Source: Anastrepha obliqua
Taxonomy: Eukaryota; Arthropoda; Insecta; Diptera; Tephritidae
Assembly (NCBI RefSeq): GCF_027943255.1
Contig: NC_072893.1
Span: forward strand, 28,232,001-28,296,000
Direction: 5' to 3'
DNA: 64,000 bases
Part shown: positions 22,573 to 34,448 of the stretch, piece by piece
How the letters are laid out: every line of letters begins with the position of its first letter
Position numbering within the stretch: position 1 is the stretch's first letter
Position numbers and translations under genes: made by a program
The notes under the pieces: generated by a model
Databases searched by the model: none
What the model saw: only the letters and a program-made list of their open reading frames with translations
Told to the model about the DNA's origin: nothing

Positions 22573-23014
22573 TCACACTTCATATTGACCGCGAATTACA
22601 CGGTCTTGCATGTAAACGAACTCATCAACTGAAAATTACAGAATGGTGGTTTTTATTCAAAATTTTGTTTATAGGTCCGAACTAAACTAAAGTACGAAAA
22701 GTCCGATAATCTACTCCGAAAATCATTGCACGGAAATTTTCAGGTGTTAATTCCATCTTTTGGGCAAGATGAATTTTTCAACTCACTGAAAAAAGAACGA
22801 ATAAAGCTTTTAAGTGAAAAGATTATAGTAAGATTGTGTTAAAAAATACGGTAGAAATATCGAGTCAATTACAGCTCGTCACTCTTGGTATTGCAAAGGC
22901 GGCCCTGTTAAATGGCTTTCCTCGTATCGGCATTGTGGGCATGGCATCGACTTGAGGTCCATCATTAGAAGCAGTCGTACAAAATTCTCAAAAAAGCGCA
23001 AGATTGGTGGCGGC
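22573..23014. other. No gene recognised
   Basis: AT-rich spacer between a non-LTR tail and the mariner C-terminal fragment. I see no motif in it. Confidence 0.4.
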
Positions 23015-23264
23015 TGATCATACTACCTTGATCAAAAAGTTCCCGGTATATATTCGGAAAATTCAAAACACAAGTTTATTCCTCAAAGCTGATATAATCG
23101 GCTTCAATTCTCCCCGTCAACTGCAACACCAGCATTTGATTCAGCTCCCGAAACACCTCTGGAACTCTATTTGCAGTATAGCGATCAGAGCCGCCTTCGC
23201 TTTTTCCATTACTTCCTTTCGCCTGTTAAAACGCATTCTCCGTAGTGGTTCTTTGATTCCATCC
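23015..23264 (-). mobile_element. Mariner-like transposase C-terminal fragment
   Basis: The minus strand reads GIKEPLRRMRFNRRKEVMEK, then EFQRCFGS, a run of stops where the family has a W-x5-W-x2-C-x4-G-E-Y-F motif, and KLVF-IFRIYTGNFLIK. This order matches the C-terminal part of Tc1/mariner transposases (E-F-Q-x-C-F-x-x-W then the terminal phi-x-T-G-x-F). The catalytic part is absent. The left end of the non-LTR copy at 23275 appears to have inserted into it. Confidence 0.55.
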
Positions 23265-23274
23265 TCTTTTTTTT

Positions 23275-25895
23275 GTCGGGACAACTAGCAAGTTCAGCAC
23301 TCAGACATTAATTAAGTCCATTGTACTACACTTGGAGTCCTTTTTAATTTTCTTTAAATCTACCTGATCTCCGAACAAATCTGAATAGATCTTGTGGTGC
23401 CAAGGAGCCAAGGTGGACGCTAACACATCAGTCTCAAAGACCTCAAACCTGATTCGAGCGAAGGCGGGGCAGACGCACAGGAAGTGGTCTGCCGTCTCAT
23501 TCTCCACTCCACAAGCTGGGCAGAGTATACTATCTGAGATGTCCAACCTTTCCATGTGCTTCGCCCACAGAAAGTGGCCCGTCATTAGTCCAACCAGCAG
23601 TCTGCACTCACCTCTGCTTTATGACAGAAGGGTTTGCGACAGTCGATCGGACATGACAGGTAATATCAGTTTAGTCCATCTGCAGCTTCTCTCAGCCTGC
23701 CAAGCTCGCTTGTGGGTGGTAGTTACCCATTTGCTAACCGTGGCTGTGATGGCCGCAGAAGGGAGTGGCAAAGCGGGCTCTGGGCCAAAGAAGTTGGCCT
23801 CAGAGCGCGTCTTAGCTAAGGAGTCAGAGGTCTCGTTATCCGCGATACCCACGTGTCCCGGGACCCATGTAAGCATCAGGCTATTATGTGTACCGACTTA
23901 GTTCAGCCTGGATTTACAGGACTTGACTACCCCTGATGTGGTTGGGGGGCTGTCTAAGGCCATAAGCGCAGCTTAGTGTCGCTGTTGACACATATAGATC
24001 TGTCTCTCCATCGCTTTTCCACAACAAATTTCATCGCTTCTTGAACTGCATACACCTCTGCTTGAAACACAGATGCATTCCAAGAGCAATGTGCAGTTTT
24101 GTCCCGCTGGATTCCACGTAGACTCCAGAGCCGGAGCCATGCTCGATCCTGGAGCCATCCATAAAAATACGAAAACAGTGTTTGCCGGGCTCATTTTCAG
24201 AGTTTGACCACAACTGAACCTCTGGCAGGACTACACTGTATCTCTTTTCAGGTACGACTCTTGATGGCATGGAGTCAAGAGGCATGGAGAGAATCGTTGG
24301 ATCGACGTCCATGCCTTCTCTGTTTTCCAATGCCGGACAGGGGCCGTACAAGTTCCCATTGTGCTTCAGCCTGCTGATGGCCTTCAAGGCCTCTCCTTGG
24401 ATGAAAGCATCAAGTGGTGGTAAACCAATCAGAGCATCTAATGCCGGGCCTGAAGTAGTCGGAAAAGCTCCGGTGCAACAGATGGCCCCAGTGCGTTGTA
24501 GTCCCGATAAGATCCTCCTGACTCCCATGAGTGGGAATATACTCATCCACACCACTGATGCATAGGTGATAATAAGTCTTATCATAGCTGTGTACATCCA
24601 TAGGACTTTGGACCCCACGTTTTCCCAAAGACACCTTTGCACTGCCAGAAAGCTGTCAGTGCTTTGGGTGTCTTTGTTGATGTCGTGTGATTTCCATAGG
24701 AGCTTACTATCGAGGATTACTCCAAGATATTTAATTTCCTCGGATAGCCGGATTGGGACTCCTTTTAGCTTAGGCAAAACGAGTCCATCAAGCTTCCTCC
24801 TTCTGGTGAAGAGGACAATACCAGTATTGGCGGGATTTGCCGATAGCCCATTCGCAAAGCACCAAGTGCAAATCAGATCCAGAGTTTTCTGCACTTTCCT
24901 GCAGATGTTCATAAGCGAAGGGCCTGTTACCAAACAAGCAACATCGTCCGCATATGCTTGTGTGTAGACTCCCAAATCGTTTAAGGTGGTGAGCGGAGGA
25001 TCGATTACCATGCATAAGATCAATGGAGACAGCACACCGCCTTAGGGGCAACCTCTATTAACTCCAGATGACACCAGCAGATCTTCCTCTGCTCGCACCG
25101 AGACGATTCTTTGGGCCAGCATCGAACGAATCCAATTTACTAGCGCCCGGTCTACGCTGTGCCTACACATACTGTGAAAAGTGGCATTATCAAACGCCCC
25201 CTCTATGTCTAAAAATATGCCCATAGCGTAGGCTCCTGTCGATGGCCAGCGCTACCCTAGCAACAAGATTTTGCAGTGCTGACTCGCAGGATTTTCCACT
25301 CTGATAGGCATGCGGAAATAGAGACAGAGGGTGAGCCTTCAGCGACTTCTGACGTATGCGCAGTTCCACCAGTCGTTCGAGACTTTTCAGCATGAAAGAG
25401 GTCATGCTGATGGGTCTAAAGCTTTTGGGGCTGGTGTAGTCGTCTTTTCCAACCTTTGGGATGAAAGCGACCCTCACCATCCTCCAAGAGCGTTGTATGT
25501 AAGCCCGTGCCAGGCATGCCGAGAAGATTTTGTTCAGGGCTGCTGTCACGGACTCTACACCTTCCTTCAGCATGCCAGGATATATGCCATCTGGTCCGGG
25601 TGACTTGTAGCTGCCAAAAGATTTGATGGTAAATCGAACGGCGGCCTCATTCACCACAGATCTGGAAACGAACCAGTCATGCCGAGAAGGCGTAACAGCT
25701 CTGACAACAGCCTCTATCAATAAGGGCTGTTGCCGGCTGACGTTAATCAGGTTTCCAGGAAAGTGAGATGCCATCAGCAAGCTGAGTGTCTCACTTTGCC
25801 GCTCCGTAAAGGAGCCATCAGATTTCCTAAGTGAATTCAGCTTCGCAGTTGGGTCCCTTTTCAGGATCCTAACCAATTTCGGCGTGTCACTCAGA
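23275..25895 (-). mobile_element. RNase H-bearing non-LTR retrotransposon, RT to 3' end (longest copy)
   Basis: A minus-strand copy of about 2.6 kb, same family as 4572-5256. It opens with LVRILKRDPTAKL near 25890. The RT follows: KSPGPDGIYPGMLKEG (about 25610), FRPISMTSFMLKSLERLVE (about 25400), motif A FLDIEGAFDN (about 25214), motif B with a stop in GCP-GGVLSP (about 25045), motif C AYADDVACLV (about 24951) and YLGVILDSKLLW (about 24730). RNase H starts near 24165 (FMDGSR) and ends in WVPGHVGIADNETSDSLA (about 23860). The zinc knuckle is CPACGVENETADHFLCVC (about 23515). The 3' UTR stops at 23275 beside T8. Frameshifts near 25217, 24640, 24060 and 23620 and several stops inactivate it. LOA/R1-like; clade not resolved. 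Confidence 0.85.
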
Positions 25896-26153
25896 GTTTT
25901 CTGCTACCTTAAGGGGTTTTCTCCCTAAAAGTATTAGTTGAAGAGCAAGTAATTTATGTTTTCCGCTGAAGAGTATCAGTTCTGTTTTTTCCGGATTTAC
26001 TTCTAGTCCCCGACTTTTGCACCATAGTGATAGTCTGTTGAGAGCTCTTTGTGGAAGATCACACATAGTTGGAAGGTGTTGCCAGAGATAGAGAGAATTA
26101 ACTGTATAGACTGTACAACTGCCTACAGTGAGTCTGGAATAGAGGCTTATCAA
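25896..26153 (-). mobile_element. Second non-LTR RT fragment abutting the 5' end of the previous copy
   Basis: The minus strand reads LPQRALNRLSLWCKSRGLEV, NPEKTELILFSGKHKL, then LLGRKPLKVAENSE and a stop. This is the RT segment just after motif C (W-C-x3-G-L-x-V-N-P-x-K-T). It belongs to a different RT family from 23275-25895, whose equivalent segment reads CTWCFANGLSANPANT. The expected next block (YLGV) is missing because similarity switches to the other element near 25895. Confidence 0.65.
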
Positions 26154-27542
26154 ATATCTTCAATTTTTTTTGTGCAATGTGAGCTTTCCCATTAAGCACA
26201 GGATTTGCACAACCTCACAGCCGTAGCAAAAGTATTCATAATTTTCGTTATCAAATTATTTTCTTTACCAAATTCATTCTTTGCACAATACCGATCCGTA
26301 TTTCGCACAAGATGTACCGCTGAAAAATTTAAGTCTGAATCGATATCAATCCTTTACGGCGGCGGCAGTTTCGTCTCTATTAAAATGTATCCTTCTACGC
26401 TCTAATAGACACATTCATCGATAAGTAAATGCAACCGAACAACACATGTAACTGTATGTATGTATATGTATGTGGCATATGTGTGTGACTATATGAAGAT
26501 GAAGATGTGCATAAAATTGGGCATGAGAAATCGAAGCGAGATGAAGATGTTGGTGTTGGGTCCTTATTGTCAATCGTTTTAGAGCATCACAAATTTATAG
26601 TGCACAAAGATAATGTTACGCCATATTAAAAATACAAAGATACATACTTCTGTGTGCCTCATACATACAAACACACTGCATGCTGCTCACATATGTAGTT
26701 ATCCCTGCATGCATGTGTGTGTGCGTGTGATCCTAAAATGAGATGAGATTTTTATGCCAGCCCATAAAACAGCAAAATCCAAAGGCAAATTGATACAGAA
26801 ACCAAAGAAGCAACAACAAAAATAAGAGCTATTTTATAGCTGCCAAGCGAGTGAAACCAATCCTGCGAAAGGATGGTAAAAAAGGATCGTCGTACGCACA
26901 TGAATGTATGCCTGTATGTATGTATGTAGATTGCGCAACCATGGCGAATTGACAAATCGGCGAATTGGGCGCGTCAGTTCAGCCCGTTTGTCGGTGTGCG
27001 GAGAATAACCCCATCACCGCTGCCGCAAGGATGCCACGATAATTGGCAGCTGTTTGTCTTTCGCAAAGCCTAACACACAAAGTCGATATCATACATACAC
27101 ACATGCTTACATACATACACACACACACATGTGCATATGTGTAGACTCGTAAATAAATGCGCATAAATGGCGTATCAGTTGATTGCCTACTGAGGCCACT
27201 GTGATGAAGCCATTTTGCGCAAATCCTTTGCCGTTCGTTTGCAATTTCCGTCGGTGGCACCGGGTGCCACATTTATTGCCGCCTTGGCTAACCGAATTGA
27301 TATTCAAATGGAAAATCTGGTTAACCCAAAGATAGTGTGGCCTCACCATTTGCGTGCAACATTTTTGTGTGTGAGTTGTACGTATGTATGTGTGTGTATG
27401 TGTTTGCGAAAGAGTGTGGGATGGGTGCGCGATTTGTGTGCTTTATTTGCAAATTATTTTGTGAAAAAGATAATGAAAACTTTCAAGGCGGCGGCGTTAT
27501 TGGATAATAAATAAAATTAGTTAAGGCCGTGGGTGGCTGCTG
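26154..27542. other. No gene recognised; microsatellites
   Basis: CATA/TATG-type repeats occur at about 26447-26480, 26690-26730, 26905-26930, 27092-27135 and 27380-27405. I see no coding motif. The overlapping open frames around 27107-27514 are on both strands and lack motifs. Confidence 0.4.
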
Positions 27543-28345
27543 TTTTTTTTTTTTTTTCATGAGCGTTGTGGTAGCGCGCTACCCTCAAGTGGCCCTTTGA
27601 AACCAGGACAAGCCTGTTGTTTCGTCGAAACTCCGCACTCCACGGGACAACCGCTAGGTATTACATCGTGGGGGGGAAGGGCGAGTTAGTCGCCGGTCCT
27701 TCGTCGTATTCTTTTGAGGGTCCTTAGTTTTTTCATGGTCTCTGCTATGACATCGCATGCTGCCGTACATTTTTCCCTGCTTTGTAGCATGGATTGCACG
27801 AATGTATCTGGGTCGTAGTTTCCTCCAAATATTCGCCGAAGCTTCGATCTAGATCCATAAAAACGCTTACATTCGAAGAATACGTGGTGAACGTCTTCTA
27901 TCGCGTTTACGCCACAGTGATCGCAAGTGGGATCCGGTTCATGTTTGAACCGATAGAGGTATGCTTTGAAGCATCCATGCCCGGTTAAAAATTGTGTCAG
28001 ATAGAAATCCACTTCTCCGTGTTTTCTTTCAATCCAGCTTCGCAAGTCTGGAATGCAGCGATGTGTCCAGCGGCCCTTCGTTGTAGTATTCCATTTTTGC
28101 TGCCAAGTTTGGGTGCTAGTTTCCCGTGCTACGATGCGTTGCGTTTCACTGTCGGCCATACTGCAGCTTCGTTTGCCAATATCTCTATTGGATGCATTCC
28201 AGCGATAACCAGAGCTGCTTCTTCTGAAACCGTTTTAAAGGCGGAACAGACTCGAAGCGCACATACACGATACGCCGCCTTTATACTACGTAAGTAGGAA
28301 GGATGTTGCGTAGCCATGTACCAAACAAGGGCACCGTGTAGTATT
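27543..28345 (-). mobile_element. R1-like non-LTR retrotransposon 3' fragment with A-tail
   Basis: The minus strand begins in the RT thumb (ALVWYMATQHPSYLRSIKAA, then RVCALRVCSAFKTVSEEAAL and IAGMHPIEILANEA). An apparent frame change leads to the C-terminal domain: WNTTTKGRWTHRCIPDL, LTQFLTGHGCFKAYLYRF and the zinc knuckle CDHCGVNAIEDVHHVFFEC. The stop is at 27686. The 3' UTR is followed by a run of 15 T on the plus strand (27543-27557), the A-tail of this insertion. It is 5'-truncated near 28345. There is no 28S rDNA around it. Confidence 0.8.
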
Positions 28346-28465
28346 TGGGTGGCTGCTGTAGCTAAGCGGTTTTGTGTGTGTGTGTGTATCTGATTGTCAT
28401 TCGGTTGGTCCAGGGTCGAAGCCTAATGTGTGTCGGAGTATCAGGTGGTAAAAAAAATGTTTCCT

Positions 28466-28683
28466 GATGTTTATTTATTTATTTATTAATTCTTTCATCG
28501 ATTAAAGTACAACTCAAATAGATTACTAATACTAAAGCTTAAATATAATATATGTTAAACAATACTGTGAGATACATTAGTCACAATTCAAAAAGTGTAT
28601 CTCCAGATTAAGTTTTGACTTTAAAGTGTTTCGTGAGTTGGAGAATATATCCAAATTTTTGCATAATTGGTTAGACTGCCTTA
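28466..28683 (-). mobile_element. Possible retroelement 3' end with TTTA repeat tail
   Basis: On the minus strand this AT-rich piece ends in a TAAA repeat (TTTA repeat at 28467-28485 on the plus strand), a common tail of non-LTR elements. It lies directly left of a mariner; the sequence right of the mariner (29609-29900) looks like RT, so the two may be one older element split by the mariner. Weak evidence. Confidence 0.3.
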
Positions 28684-28685
28684 TA

Positions 28686-29606
28686 AAGGCTGGTTAAGTT
28701 TCAAGGGCCGGCGTTGATTTTGAATAAAGTACAACTTTTTTAGGAAATTATTATCATTTCTCTTTATTATGATAATATTGGTATAGCTCAATTACGCATA
28801 AAACAAAATATTGGCCAAATGACCATCGCGGCCTCGGCGGCACACCTCCATCCGATGGTCCAAATTTTCGATGACGCTGAGGCATAATTCAGGTTCTATG
28901 CCGTTAATGTGCCGAATTATCTCATACTTTAGCTCTTGAATTGCTGCTGGCTTATCGACGTTCACCTTTTCTTTCAAATAACCCCAAAGAAAGAAGTCCA
29001 ACAGTGTCAAATCACATGATCTTGGCGGCCAATTGACATCGCCGCGACGTGAGATTATTCGGCCATCAAATTTTTCGCGCAAAAGAGCCATTGTTTCGTT
29101 AGCTGTGCGACAAGTAGCACCGTCCTGTTGAAACCGCATCCATATCTTCCAATTCGAGCCATAAAAAGTTCGTTATCATCTCACGATAGCGAACACTATT
29201 CACAGTAACTGCCTGACAGGCCTCATTTTGCAAAAGAAATACGGACCAATGATGCCGCCGGTCCATAAACCGCACCAAACAGTCACTCTTTGTGGGTGCA
29301 TTGGTTTTTCGGCAATCGCTCTTGGATTATCATTCGCCCAAATGCGGCAATTCTGCTTATTGACAAATCCACTGAGGTGAAAATGAGCCTCATCACTGAA
29401 GATGTAGTGCGTGATATGCATTTTGATTTGAACGCCCGTTTTCATAATAAGCCTGAAAACTTTAACACGTTGCTCGATTGTGTATGTTTCCATAGTTTAA
29501 ATTGAGTTAGTCTGAAATTAAAAAATGTCAAATGAAGTGCAGAAAAAGACTTGACGTTTAGGTGTGGTTGTTATTCTGCATCGGCCCTTAAAATTTAACC
29601 ACCCTT
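28686..29606 (-). mobile_element. Mariner element, rosa-type (DD41D), internally deleted (mariner 1)
   Basis: The TIRs are AAGGCTGGTTAAGTTTCAAG at the left and, as reverse complement, AAGGGTGGTTAAATTTTAAG at the right. They extend to about 40 bp with a GGGCCG core. TA duplications lie at 28684-28685 and 29607-29608. The 921-bp element encodes a broken transposase on the minus strand. Apparent inner loss removes most of the N-terminal helix-turn-helix region. It appears to have inserted into an older retroelement. Confidence 0.88.
28792..29493 (-). pseudogene. Mariner transposase (DD41D) pseudogene
   Basis: The N-terminal part (29493 to 29200) starts METYTIEQRVKVFRLIMKTG and then skips to FSDEAHFHLSGFVNKQN, which carries the first catalytic D, and on to VTVWCGLWTGGIIGPYFF. 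A frameshift near 29140-29200 separates it from the second part (29139 to 28792), FQQDGATCRTANETMALL with the second D and CDLTLLDFFLWGYLKEKV with the third. I count 41 residues between the second and third D, the spacing of the rosa family first described from Ceratitis rosa. All three catalytic residues are present, but the protein is split and lacks its DNA-binding region. Confidence 0.85.
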
Positions 29607-29608
29607 TA

Positions 29609-29900
29609 TTTGATTTTCTCGGTAGTCCCAGAGCTCTTGCATTTTTATCAACTAGTATAAAGACGCATGTAAGGATATTTTTGCTTTTAGCCATAGTAAG
29701 AATATCATCAGTGTATGCACATATCTGAAAATCATTCTAAAACAATAATCCAAGCAGCAACTCTCTGCTAATAAACATCGCACAAAACATCTACAACCAT
29801 AAGCTTTCAAATTCAGTAAAAAAAATATTGAAATCGCCCTCGCACTTTTTAGGTGATCCTCTGGATATCAACTTCGTAGGTTTCTCAAAATTATTTATGC
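29609..29900 (-). mobile_element. Possible non-LTR RT fragment
   Basis: The minus strand reads QICAYTDDILTMAKSKN, close to the RT motif C (A-Y-A-D-D-I), followed by FILVDKNARALGLPRKSNK, which matches the spacing to the G-L-x-x-N-x-x-K-T region. A weak motif B-like stretch precedes it. It is short and decayed. The left part of the element may be at 28466-28683, across mariner 1. Confidence 0.45.
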
Positions 29901-31320
29901 ATTAATGCCCATATAAATGTCGAGTATGCGTTTTATTCCCTAAAATATAGATCTATTAATTCAATCAAGTACCGGTGACCTTTGCTGCATACACACACAC
30001 ACGCATATTTATGTACATATTTCCGTATGTCTTTATCTGCACACATACATAGGCATATTTTCATATTTATAAATTGTGTGCTATGCAATTTCATATTCCA
30101 TTCCGCAAAACCAACCAAACCAAAGCAAACCAAGAGAATGGAAATGAAAACCATCAATAGTGGCGGGTCTCGTGGTGCTGTTGGTGGTGGTTCTAGCGGT
30201 AGCGTTAATGGCAAGAGCCGCCTATTCAGCGCGCAAACCCATCTAAGCACTCAAATGTTAATGTGTAAATGCATATAAAGCCATAAAAATTATGCACTCA
30301 TACATTCTTTATACGAGTGTATGTATGTATAATGTCACCGCTGTATGTGTGCATGTATGGGTGTAAATGTAAATATGAATGACCCTATTAATGTGAATTT
30401 CCAAATGCCTGAGTGTCTGCTTGTTTTTCAGCCTTGCCAGCTCCGCCATTGAATGCAATTGCATGCACTGTGTTTACCCATTCATGTCAATGTATATGTG
30501 CGTGTGTGCATTTAAGTGTTTATGCGTATGTGTAATCGTAAATGTTGCGCGCATCCAAGAGAGATACAAAAGTGTCATGTTTATCATTTTTATATCGGCT
30601 TTGTGTTGCGCGTAATTCCGCTGGTTCATTCAAACGCGCGCGCACTCTGACACAGACGACTGCATTCGCATAATGGCCGACGCTGTGTGAAGTTGAAAGC
30701 AGGATGAACTGGATACATGCGCACATACCTACATACCCACTCTATGTAAACGTGTCTTCATATGGGAATTATATACTTATGATGTTTAGAGTGGTGGATT
30801 GGTATGAAGCCATTTGAAAATATTTGAAGTTTTGGTTTTTTAAGTCTAAACTTTAAGATCATTTCAACCTTTGTTATTTTTTTCTAATTCTTTAAGCTAC
30901 ACATTTTTTAAATTATCAATGACTTTGTAATTAAAGAAGAAATACTTGTAACCATTTTTGTTTGAAAACTTCTATTCAAACTTAGCTTTAACTCAGGCTT
31001 GTTATGGCTGCATCGTTTTACCAGACGGAGAGTACTGATTTCATTAGCTCAAGTGCCAGCTCAGTGGCTCCACAACTTTTCCGTTTTGTTTTCTTACAGA
31101 TCTATTGCAATTCGCACTTCATCGAAAACAAGATTGCGCCTTCGCTGCGGCAAAAACGGAGTAACTCTTTGTCGGCTACCACTGCAACCTCGCGTACTTT
31201 CCAGCGATGAATAAAGAATGAATACCATCCTTTTTTTTCATTTCGACTAATAGCAGAATCAACTGGCCCTTCCCAATTTTAATTGAGGTGCTAGCATTGA
31301 TTAGCCGTAATAACTTTGTG
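29901..31320. other. No gene recognised
   Basis: GT/CA-type microsatellites at 29990-30010 and 30310-30370. The plus-strand frame 31004-31210 (68 codons, serine-rich) starts at an ATG and is followed by AATAAAG, but it overlaps another open frame and has no motif, so I leave it uncalled. Confidence 0.4.
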
Positions 31321-31609
31321 GCCGCCGTAGTCGAATGGGTAGGTACGCGACTACCATTCGGGAGTGCGTAGGTTCGCTTTTTCGTGCATTAAATATTAAA
31401 ATTATAGAAAAAGTTTTTCTAATAGCGGCCGCCCTTCGTCAGGCAATGGCAAACTTCCGAATATATTTCTGCCATGAAAAAGCTCCTCATAAAAAATATC
31501 TGCCTTTCGGTGTCGGCTTGAAACTGTAGGTCCCTCCATTTGTTGAACAACATCAAAACATACGCCACAAATAGGAGGAAGAGCTCCGCCAAACATATAT
31601 AAATATGTA
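31321..31609 (+). mobile_element. tRNA-headed SINE (copy D, nearly complete)
   Basis: It starts GCCGCCGTAGTCGAATGGG (A-box-like) and GTGCGTAGGTTCGC (damaged B-box), the internal RNA polymerase III promoter of a tRNA-derived SINE. The body follows: TCTAATAGCGGCCGCCC, GGCAATGGCAAACTTCCG, GCCATGAAAAAGCTCCTC, CTGTAGGTCCCTCCATTTG and AGGAGGAAGAGCTCCGCC. It runs straight into mariner 2, which follows within its AT-rich tail. Confidence 0.75.
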
Positions 31610-32546
31610 AAGGGTCTTCCAACAACAGGGGTTATTTTGAATAGCCCGCTATTTCGGTAGATGCCACTTTTGAAGCTGTCAGTTTTTGATATTTGACAAG
31701 TAGAAACTACGTCATTAATAAAAATGGGCCGATGCACGCATAAACATAGCATTGAAATTATTAAAATTCACTATAAAAATGGTGAAAATTTGGTAGAAAC
31801 GAACCGTCGTAAAACTCGAACATTTTTGGGTCATCGTGAAGCACCTTGTCGGAGCGCAATACAGAAATTGGTCAAAAAATTCGAGCTGACAAGTCAGTGA
31901 TGTGAAGAATAAAACCCGTGCACGTCGCTCAATAACAGCCGAAAATATTGCTGTTGTAACCGAAGTGTTGAAGAAAACCCAGGTTTGTCCATTCCTCGTC
32001 GTTCTTTGTAATTAGGCATTCCACAAACGTCATTACACCGTATTTTGCATAAAGATTTGGGTCTTAAGGCTTATAAAGTCTAATTAACACAATAACTCAA
32101 GCCGGCCGATCATCAACAACGTCGTGTCTTTGCTGAATCAGTGGTTGAAATGCATGAAAATGATCCGGAATTCCATCGAAAAATCATCTTCCACTTCGGT
32201 GGCTTCGTCAACAAGCAAAATTGTGGGATCTGGTGCTCAGAAAATCCAAGAGTTATTGTTGAAAAGCCTCTCTATCCTCAACGTGTGACTGTTTGGAGCG
32301 GTTTATGGTCCGGCGGAGTCATTGAATCTTACTTTTTCGAAAATGAAGCTGGAGCAACAGTTATGGTGAATGGATTGCGCTATCGAGAGATGATTAAGGA
32401 TTTTTTATGACCGGAATTGGATGGTATTGATCTGGACAACGTTTATTTTCAATAAGACGGCGCTACGTGCCACATAAGCAACGAAACTATTGATCTTTTA
32501 TCAAAACGCTTCTGGTTCCTAAAACGCCTCTTATTGGAAAACCCTT
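31610..32546 (+). mobile_element. Mariner element, rosa-type (DD41D), decayed (mariner 2)
   Basis: The left TIR AGGGTCTTCCAACAACAGG pairs with the right-end complement AGGGTTTTCCAATAAGAGG. The TA duplication is clear at the left (31608-31609) but not exact at the right. The plus-strand transposase frames run from HKHSIEIIKIHYKNGEN-like (about 31740) through RTFLGHREAPCRSAIQKLV, GIPQTSLHRILHKDLGLKAY and GGFVNKQNCGIWCSENPRV (about 32200) to VTVWSGLWSGGVIESYFF and FQ-DGATCHISNETIDLLSKR (32450). The segment that should carry the first catalytic D (S-D-E-A-H-F) is deleted, and a stop precedes the second. The third D region is also missing. Confidence 0.8.
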
Positions 32547-32554
32547 ATATTAGC

Positions 32555-33535
32555 AGGGAAGGATGATTGTCGGGTCTGCATCATGATTGTGAGAATACAG
32601 AAAGTTGCACATGCCACGGTACCGCCACTCATATCTCTCAGAATTGAAATCACAGCGTAACTTGGTCACATTCAGTCTGCGTAATCTTGTTTGCCTAGTG
32701 GGTCAGCATATTCCGCAATAAACGAACGAATAACTCTGTGTTTAGCTTGGTTGAAGTGGTGATTCAACCGGAATCCAACTAGCGCTTCCGCAACATTTTG
32801 TTGCCACATCCTCGTCACCAACTTATATAATGGTTATTTACGGTACAGCATGACTATTTCCAGTCTGTGTGGTTTAAGAACCCCATTACGTTGTTGACGT
32901 GTAGGCCAAACAGTTCCTCCGGACTAGCAATCAGTGGTTTGCCCAGAGTTGGCATTCTCTCCTTTCATAGGGCAGGGCGTTCACAGGAGAAATAGAAAAT
33001 CGTTTCTATTTTCTCTGGTTGTTTACAACTGAGACAGTTTGTGTTGTGAGGAATGCCAATTTTGACTGCCGTGAGTCGCCAAGCGTTCCGTCGTTTCATA
33101 TTTATTAATGTTGGCGTTCCTTTGTGGTTGTAGGTGGGCCATAACGTTTTGATAAGTTTGCATGTTATCTAGTTTCTCCATCTACAATCCACGATTCGAA
33201 GGTATTTTGAGGAAATTGTATTCTTGTTTGCACTCAGGGGTGTGAATACCAATTCTGCAATTATTCATGGCAGATCCTTGTCTTGACAGTGCACCCGCTT
33301 TTTCATTTCCCTCAACGCTTCGATGTCCGAGGACCCAGATTAAGGAAACTTAAGACTATTTCTGCTTTGTTCCACCAGTTTAGAGGTTGTTGTAGCCGAA
33401 ACCAATGCCTGGATTGCAACTTGGCTATACGAAAGAATATCGATATTGCTCTTAAAAGAGAAGTCTGCATTTAGTAGCCTACAGGCCTCCATTAGTGCCA
33501 GTATTTCCGCCATGCAGGCATTCGGAAGACGTTAT
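32555..33535 (-). mobile_element. RNase H-bearing non-LTR 3' fragment
   Basis: The minus strand reads MAEILALMEACRLLNADFSF, then NIDILSYSQVAIQALVSATT (RNase H with the second D replaced: D-S-Q reads Y-S-Q), then a frameshifted G-N-E-K-A region near 33290. Around 32950-33060 the zinc-knuckle tail is recognisable across frameshifts. The C-terminus LFGLHVNNVMGFLNHTDWK ends near 32870. The rest is 3' UTR toward mariner 2. It is a different family from 23275-25895; the C-terminal G-F-x-x-x-T-G-W-like end resembles the element at 872-1722. Confidence 0.65.
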
Positions 33536-33734
33536 CGTCCTTCTTGGGAATTCGTCATCACTTGATTGTTTTTTCGTTATTGACAAACAAACAAAGCATA
33601 ATAAAGGAAAGCATTTTGTGAAAGAACAAAGACGGTAACCTGGTGGCTGACGTCTAGAGCATACTTAGGTTATGAAGAGTAGATGAAGACCCCACCACTC
33701 AGTCGTTGACGGCGGGACTGTCGTTTTGTTAAAC

Positions 33735-34390
33735 GATCATTGACGAAGTGCCAAGAACAAACCGAGCCGTGGGAGCCGACGGACCGCCAGCTGAATTAGT
33801 TAACCCTTAGGGTACGAAGTCTATTTTATAACATAAAGGACGGAGTGGGGTAACTTGGGTCCTTCAAACAAAAAACTTACCTTATAATTATACATAAATT
33901 AGTAATAGAATGCCACTAAAAAGTTTTTATACAGAATTCAAAATAAAACTCGTGCAAAAGAGAGAAAGAAGTGATTTACGAAGTTATTGAAGAAAAACTA
34001 ATCTTGGGGCAAGTTGCTTGCATCAGCTTCTATTGAAAATATAGCGGATGCGCTCTGTCCAATCCAAAAGAACATTGATCCTGCCATCTGCACTCCTATC
34101 GCGAAAAATGTATCCCACATATCACATACAAGCTTCTATCGAGCTTATTTGCGAAAGACTGAAGCCCACCATCAACTTAATTATGGGACGTTATTATGAC
34201 TTCAGACGTGGAAAATTATTAATCGAAAGAGAAGATTCACGAAAGGAGAATCAACTCACATCATATTTTCGGCGATTTTAAAGCCTCTTCCAACAGCGCG
34301 AAAAGGAGTTGCTCACTTGAAGCGATGTCTGAATTTGGTAACTCCTAAGAGCTAATACAAGTACGGCAGTGCAAAAGGAAGGTGAGTAAT
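33735..34390 (+). mobile_element. RTE-like RT N-terminal fragment (copy E)
   Basis: Two patches belong to the RTE-like RT upstream region. NRAVGADGPPAELVN (about 33757) matches the K-A-x-G-x-D-G-x-P-A-E-L motif. ICERLKPTINLIMG (about 34140) is followed by a frameshifted FRRGK, THIIFGDFKA-like and LEAMSEFG (about 34318), up to motif A. It covers the part missing at the start of copy A. The middle is deleted or scrambled. It is non-functional. Confidence 0.6.
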
Positions 34391-34424
34391 ACGAGCAAAA
34401 AAATAAATAAGGAAATAAATACAT

Positions 34425-34448
34425 AATTTGACCGAGTTTCTTCCTGTA
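34425..34448 (-). mobile_element. SINE copy E, left piece (before mariner 3)
   Basis: GACCGAGTTTCTTCCTGTA matches the SINE block GCCGAGCTCCTCCTCCTA of copy B and ends exactly at the TA used by mariner 3. The SINE continues at 36253 after the mariner. Confidence 0.55.

Noticed and set aside
31004..31210. 68-codon ATG frame followed by AATAAAG
   Set aside because: Short, serine-rich, overlaps another open frame, and no recognisable domain.
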